Source: Bacteroidota bacterium
GTDB taxonomy: Bacteria; Bacteroidota; Bacteroidia; Flavobacteriales_E; Vicingaceae
Length of the DNA: 64,000 nt
NCBI GenBank assembly: GCA_013112545.1
Contig: JABFGJ010000011.1
Coordinates: 55,058 to 119,057 of the forward strand
Direction of reading: 5' to 3'
A program made the translations under genes and the position numbers. This document shows positions 61,936 to 64,000 of this stretch, piece after piece; positions within the stretch are counted from its first letter, which is position 1, and each line of letters begins with the position of its first letter. Under the pieces are notes generated by a model. That model saw only the letters and a program-made list of their open reading frames with translations, did not search any database and was not told the origin of the DNA.

Positions 61936-62327
61936 AAAAAGCACTTAATTATATATTACCCTTATTGTTAGTCTTATTTGGATTGCTAACACTTTTCTTA
62001 AGCTCTTCAGTTATTTTTGACTGGTTTGGCATTCGTGAAAAAGAAGGGAATTATGTTTTATTTATTGTTTGGTCAAACTTTGTGAGTAGTTTGATATATA
62101 TCATTACAGCTTTTGGAGTCTTGAAACGCCAAAAATGGGCTATCTATTTGTTAGCTATCTCAACAGCTATCCTAACAATTGCATTTGCATGTTTTCTATA
62201 CTATATAAATAGTGGTGGAATTCATGAAACTAAAACAATTGGAGCAATGGTATTTAGAACCTCCATTACTATTGCTTTTACATTCACTGCTTATTATTTA
62301 CTTAAAACAAAAAGAAATGAAAATTAA
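61932..62327 (+). CDS. Small four-helix membrane protein
   Basis: A 131-residue protein with four predicted membrane helices (about residues 8-30, 42-62, 70-92 and 105-124). I do not assign a family; topology recalls DoxX-like or similar small integral proteins. It is translationally coupled to tetR and overlaps the next gene by 11 bp. Confidence 0.72.
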   Translation: MKKALNYILPLLLVLFGLLTLFLSSSVIFDWFGIREKEGNYVLFIVWSNFVSSLIYIITAFGVLKRQKWAIYLLAISTAILTIAFACFLYYINSGGIHETKTIGAMVFRTSITIAFTFTAYYLLKTKRNEN

Positions 62328-62775
62328 AATTATCACAGCTTTATTTATCCTATTAAATATGAATTTCCTATATGGGGCATCTTATCAGGAACATGCATTC
62401 ATGATTGAAAACGCTGAACAACTAACCAGTCAAATTGAAATTAAAGACTCCATCATTTTATTAAACGGTGAAAAATGGGAGATTGATAAAAATATGTTGG
62501 ATTACATCAGAAAAATGGAAGAAAATATTATAGATTTTAAAGGAACAAATTCAGAGGAGTTCAATTCATTAGCTAAATCGATCGATAAAAACACTAAAAA
62601 TTTAGTCTCGAATTGCAGTATGACTGGACAGGCTCACGATGAACTGCACAAATGGTTAATTCCATTTTTAAAAATTACAAAAGAATTTAAGGAGGCAAAG
62701 AGTATTGATAAACAAAAACAACATTTGCAAGAAATACAAACTGCATTTCTCGAATTCAATACATATTTCAAATAA
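62317..62775 (+). CDS. Small exported protein with Cys/Met/His/His motif
   Basis: A 152-residue protein; ATG 62317 gives a signal peptide (to about residue 20) and an 11-bp overlap with the upstream gene, whereas a frame extension to 62212 would run through that gene. The mature protein is helical. A motif near residues 100-111 reads C-S-M-T-G-Q-A-H-D-E-L-H, offering Cys100, Met102, His107 and His111 as possible soft-metal ligands. I know no established function; metal binding is inference. Confidence 0.7.
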   Translation: MKIKIITALFILLNMNFLYGASYQEHAFMIENAEQLTSQIEIKDSIILLNGEKWEIDKNMLDYIRKMEENIIDFKGTNSEEFNSLAKSIDKNTKNLVSNCSMTGQAHDELHKWLIPFLKITKEFKEAKSIDKQKQHLQEIQTAFLEFNTYFK

Positions 62776-62792
62776 TTTAAAATAGATTAATT

Positions 62793-63182
62793 ATGAACTA
62801 TTACAACTCAAAAAGTATTGCAAAAACAACTATTGATGCAATACGACCAAAGGTAGAAGAAGCCTTAAAGAATGAAGGTTTTGGTGTGTTAACCGAAATT
62901 GACATTAAAGCAACCATGAAAAAAAAGCTAGATAAAGATTACTTACCTTATATTATTTTAGGTGCTTGCAACCCAAATTATGCAGACAAAGTATTGAGTA
63001 TTGAGCCTAATATAGGAACCATGCTTCCTTGCAATGTTATTCTAAGAGAATTAAAAAGCGGTGATGTTGAAATATCAATAATAGATCCTTCTGCAGCAAT
63101 GGGTACAATAGGTAATCCAGAATTAGAAATTCATGCGAAAGAAGTTCAGGTAAAATTAATGAAGGTATTAAACAGCATTTAA
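62793..63182 (+). CDS. DUF302 family protein
   Basis: A 129-residue protein of the DUF302 family: F-G-V-L-T-E-I-D-I-K near 30, I-L-G-A-C-N-P near 55 and the L-P-C-N-V-I-L-R-E near 79 typical of the fold. No catalytic role is established. It lies 17 bp after the Cys/Met/His protein and 12 bp before OsmC. Confidence 0.88.
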   Translation: MNYYNSKSIAKTTIDAIRPKVEEALKNEGFGVLTEIDIKATMKKKLDKDYLPYIILGACNPNYADKVLSIEPNIGTMLPCNVILRELKSGDVEISIIDPSAAMGTIGNPELEIHAKEVQVKLMKVLNSI

Positions 63183-63194
63183 ATAGGTAAGAAA

Positions 63195-63623
63195 ATGGAA
63201 AAGCACGAATATCAGGTTTCTTTAAATTGGAAGGAAGGTAGAATTGGAGAAATGTCATCTGAAATATTACCATCAAAAATAGAAGTTGCAACACCCCCTG
63301 AGTTTGATAATGGCGTGCCGGGGATTTGGTCGCCCGAACATCTTTATACTGCTTCAGTTTTGAGTTGTTACATGACAACCTTTTTGGCAGTTGCAGACTT
63401 CTCTAAATTAGAGTTCGAAAGTTTTGATTGTGATGCTAAAGGGATTCTAGAAAAGGTAGAGGGCAAGTTTTTGATGACCGAAATATATTTAAAAGCTACT
63501 CTTAAGATTAATGATATTGATAAATCTGAAAGAGCAGAAAGGATTTTGCAGAAATCAGAAGCTGCTTGCTTAATTTCTAATTCTATTAAAACCAAGGTTT
63601 TTTTGGATTATAATATCCATTAG
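63195..63623 (+). CDS. OsmC/Ohr family protein
   Basis: A 142-residue protein of the OsmC fold, a peroxide-reducing thiol family. Glu48 (P-E-H-L), Cys58 (L-S-C-Y-M-T-T-F-L) and Cys125 (A-A-C-L-I-S-N-S) occupy the family's active-site positions. It is last in the tetR operon. Role: likely removal of organic hydroperoxides or related thiol-reactive compounds; the true substrate is unknown. Confidence 0.9.
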   Translation: MEKHEYQVSLNWKEGRIGEMSSEILPSKIEVATPPEFDNGVPGIWSPEHLYTASVLSCYMTTFLAVADFSKLEFESFDCDAKGILEKVEGKFLMTEIYLKATLKINDIDKSERAERILQKSEAACLISNSIKTKVFLDYNIH

Positions 63624-63883
63624 TTTACTTCTTTTTCATAAAATATATAGCTACTGTAGCTTAAAAACAATTTTAACAACTTTTTAAAATGTGTTGTTTA
63701 AAACAGGAATGATTGAATCTGAAGTAAAATCTGTTTAAAAATTAAAAATATTTTCAAAAACAATTAGTAATGTAAATTGTTATGATATAGCTGTTTGAGA
63801 ATTGATTTTTAATTTGAATAAGTTAAAGAGTTAAATTTTTAAAAAATAATTTTCAATTTATTATTTAAATTTAAAAAAAGTTG

Positions 63884-63891
63884 TAAGTTTG
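63884..63891 (+). promoter_or_regulatory. -7 box of promoter P1 (TAAGTTTG)
   Basis: TAAGTTTG matches TAnnTTTG. The following GC-rich CTCCCG-AAAA-CGGGGG (63894-63909, one G-U pair) would form a hairpin at the start of the transcript. Confidence 0.6.
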
Positions 63892-63967
63892 CGCTCCCGA
63901 AAACGGGGGGTGTTAAAATTGGGAATTTAGGTTAGATAAGAAGTCAAAAAATAAATTTTCAAAAAGA

Positions 63968-63997
63968 CTTGCAGGAATAAAAATAGTTGTAAGTTTG
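63968..63997 (+). promoter_or_regulatory. Promoter P2 (CTTG, 18 bp, TAAGTTTG)
   Basis: CTTG (63968-63971, one base from TTTG), 18-bp spacer, TAAGTTTG (63990-63997). The core repeats that of P1 106 bp upstream. The initiation site is at or beyond the window end. Confidence 0.65.
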
Positions 63998-64000
63998 CGT

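Larger units (their letters stand above)
63624..64000. other. 377-bp non-coding region with tandem promoters, probable rRNA operon upstream region
   Basis: No gene is visible. It is very AT-rich to about 63880. It then holds two copies of the string GTTGTAAGTTTGCG (63880-63893 area and 63986-63999 area), each containing a -7 box. A weak hairpin (63675-63698) precedes. The layout suggests strong tandem promoters of a stable-RNA operon that begins past the right edge; this is inference because the transcript is not in the window. Confidence 0.6.

Overview
The window is AT-rich DNA from a member of the Bacteroidota, most likely a flavobacterium. The evidence is type IX secretion (T9SS) signals (a CHU_C type B C-terminus, two type A sorting domains, a PorP/SprF protein), GloVer and PKD repeats, a TonB-domain BlaR1, and promoter elements of the TAnnTTTG type. 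There is no phage, insertion sequence, CRISPR array or tRNA that I can recognise. The left edge cuts a DUF2851 gene. The right edge stops inside what looks like a tandem promoter region, probably of an rRNA operon.

Layout. 1-6635: DUF2851, PspC, a K+ channel and an RmlD-like reductase, then an operon with an unusual Na+/alanine symporter fused to extracytoplasmic domains, a lipoprotein and a helix-hairpin-helix protein. 6691-8364: apt and an acyl-CoA dehydrogenase. 8413-15792: a giant PKD adhesin facing away from a PorP/SprF-OmpA pair, a typical type IX adhesin locus. 15797-19150: kdsA, YceI, DUF1905/YdeI, an SRPBCC protein and DUF2461. 19218-34600: a phenylacetate degradation cluster in two blocks. 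The first is paaE-A-B-C-D-G. The second is paaH, an esterase, paaI, paaJ, paaZ, a crotonase, an inserted four-helix-bundle (S23) gene and paaY. A divergent blaI-blaR1-tonB unit separates the blocks. No phenylacetate-CoA ligase (paaK) is present. 34656-40599: two large secreted type A proteins. 40601-42375: an ECF sigma factor unit and an Lrp-type regulator, the latter divergent from bkd E2 and a fused E1 alpha/beta (42542-45902). 45962-49584: a propeller histidine kinase with its LytTR response regulator. 49745-54811: an aminotransferase, an ABC exporter and small membrane proteins.

54996-61175 is the most interesting part. A PAS histidine kinase and a hybrid REC-cNMP-HTH_Crp regulator are followed by three transcription units: a baeRF-like release-factor homologue, a lipoprotein/YtxH/holin-like operon, and an outer-membrane-like protein. 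Each is preceded by a perfect FNR-type box TTGAT-N4-ATCAA. The recognition helix of the adjacent regulator keeps the Glu and Arg that read this kind of site. I read this as a self-contained two-component regulon, possibly a stress or low-energy response.

61345-63623: a TetR-led operon with a membrane protein, a small exported protein carrying a Cys/Met/His/His motif, DUF302 and OsmC. A near-consensus promoter with an overlapping perfect palindrome precedes it.
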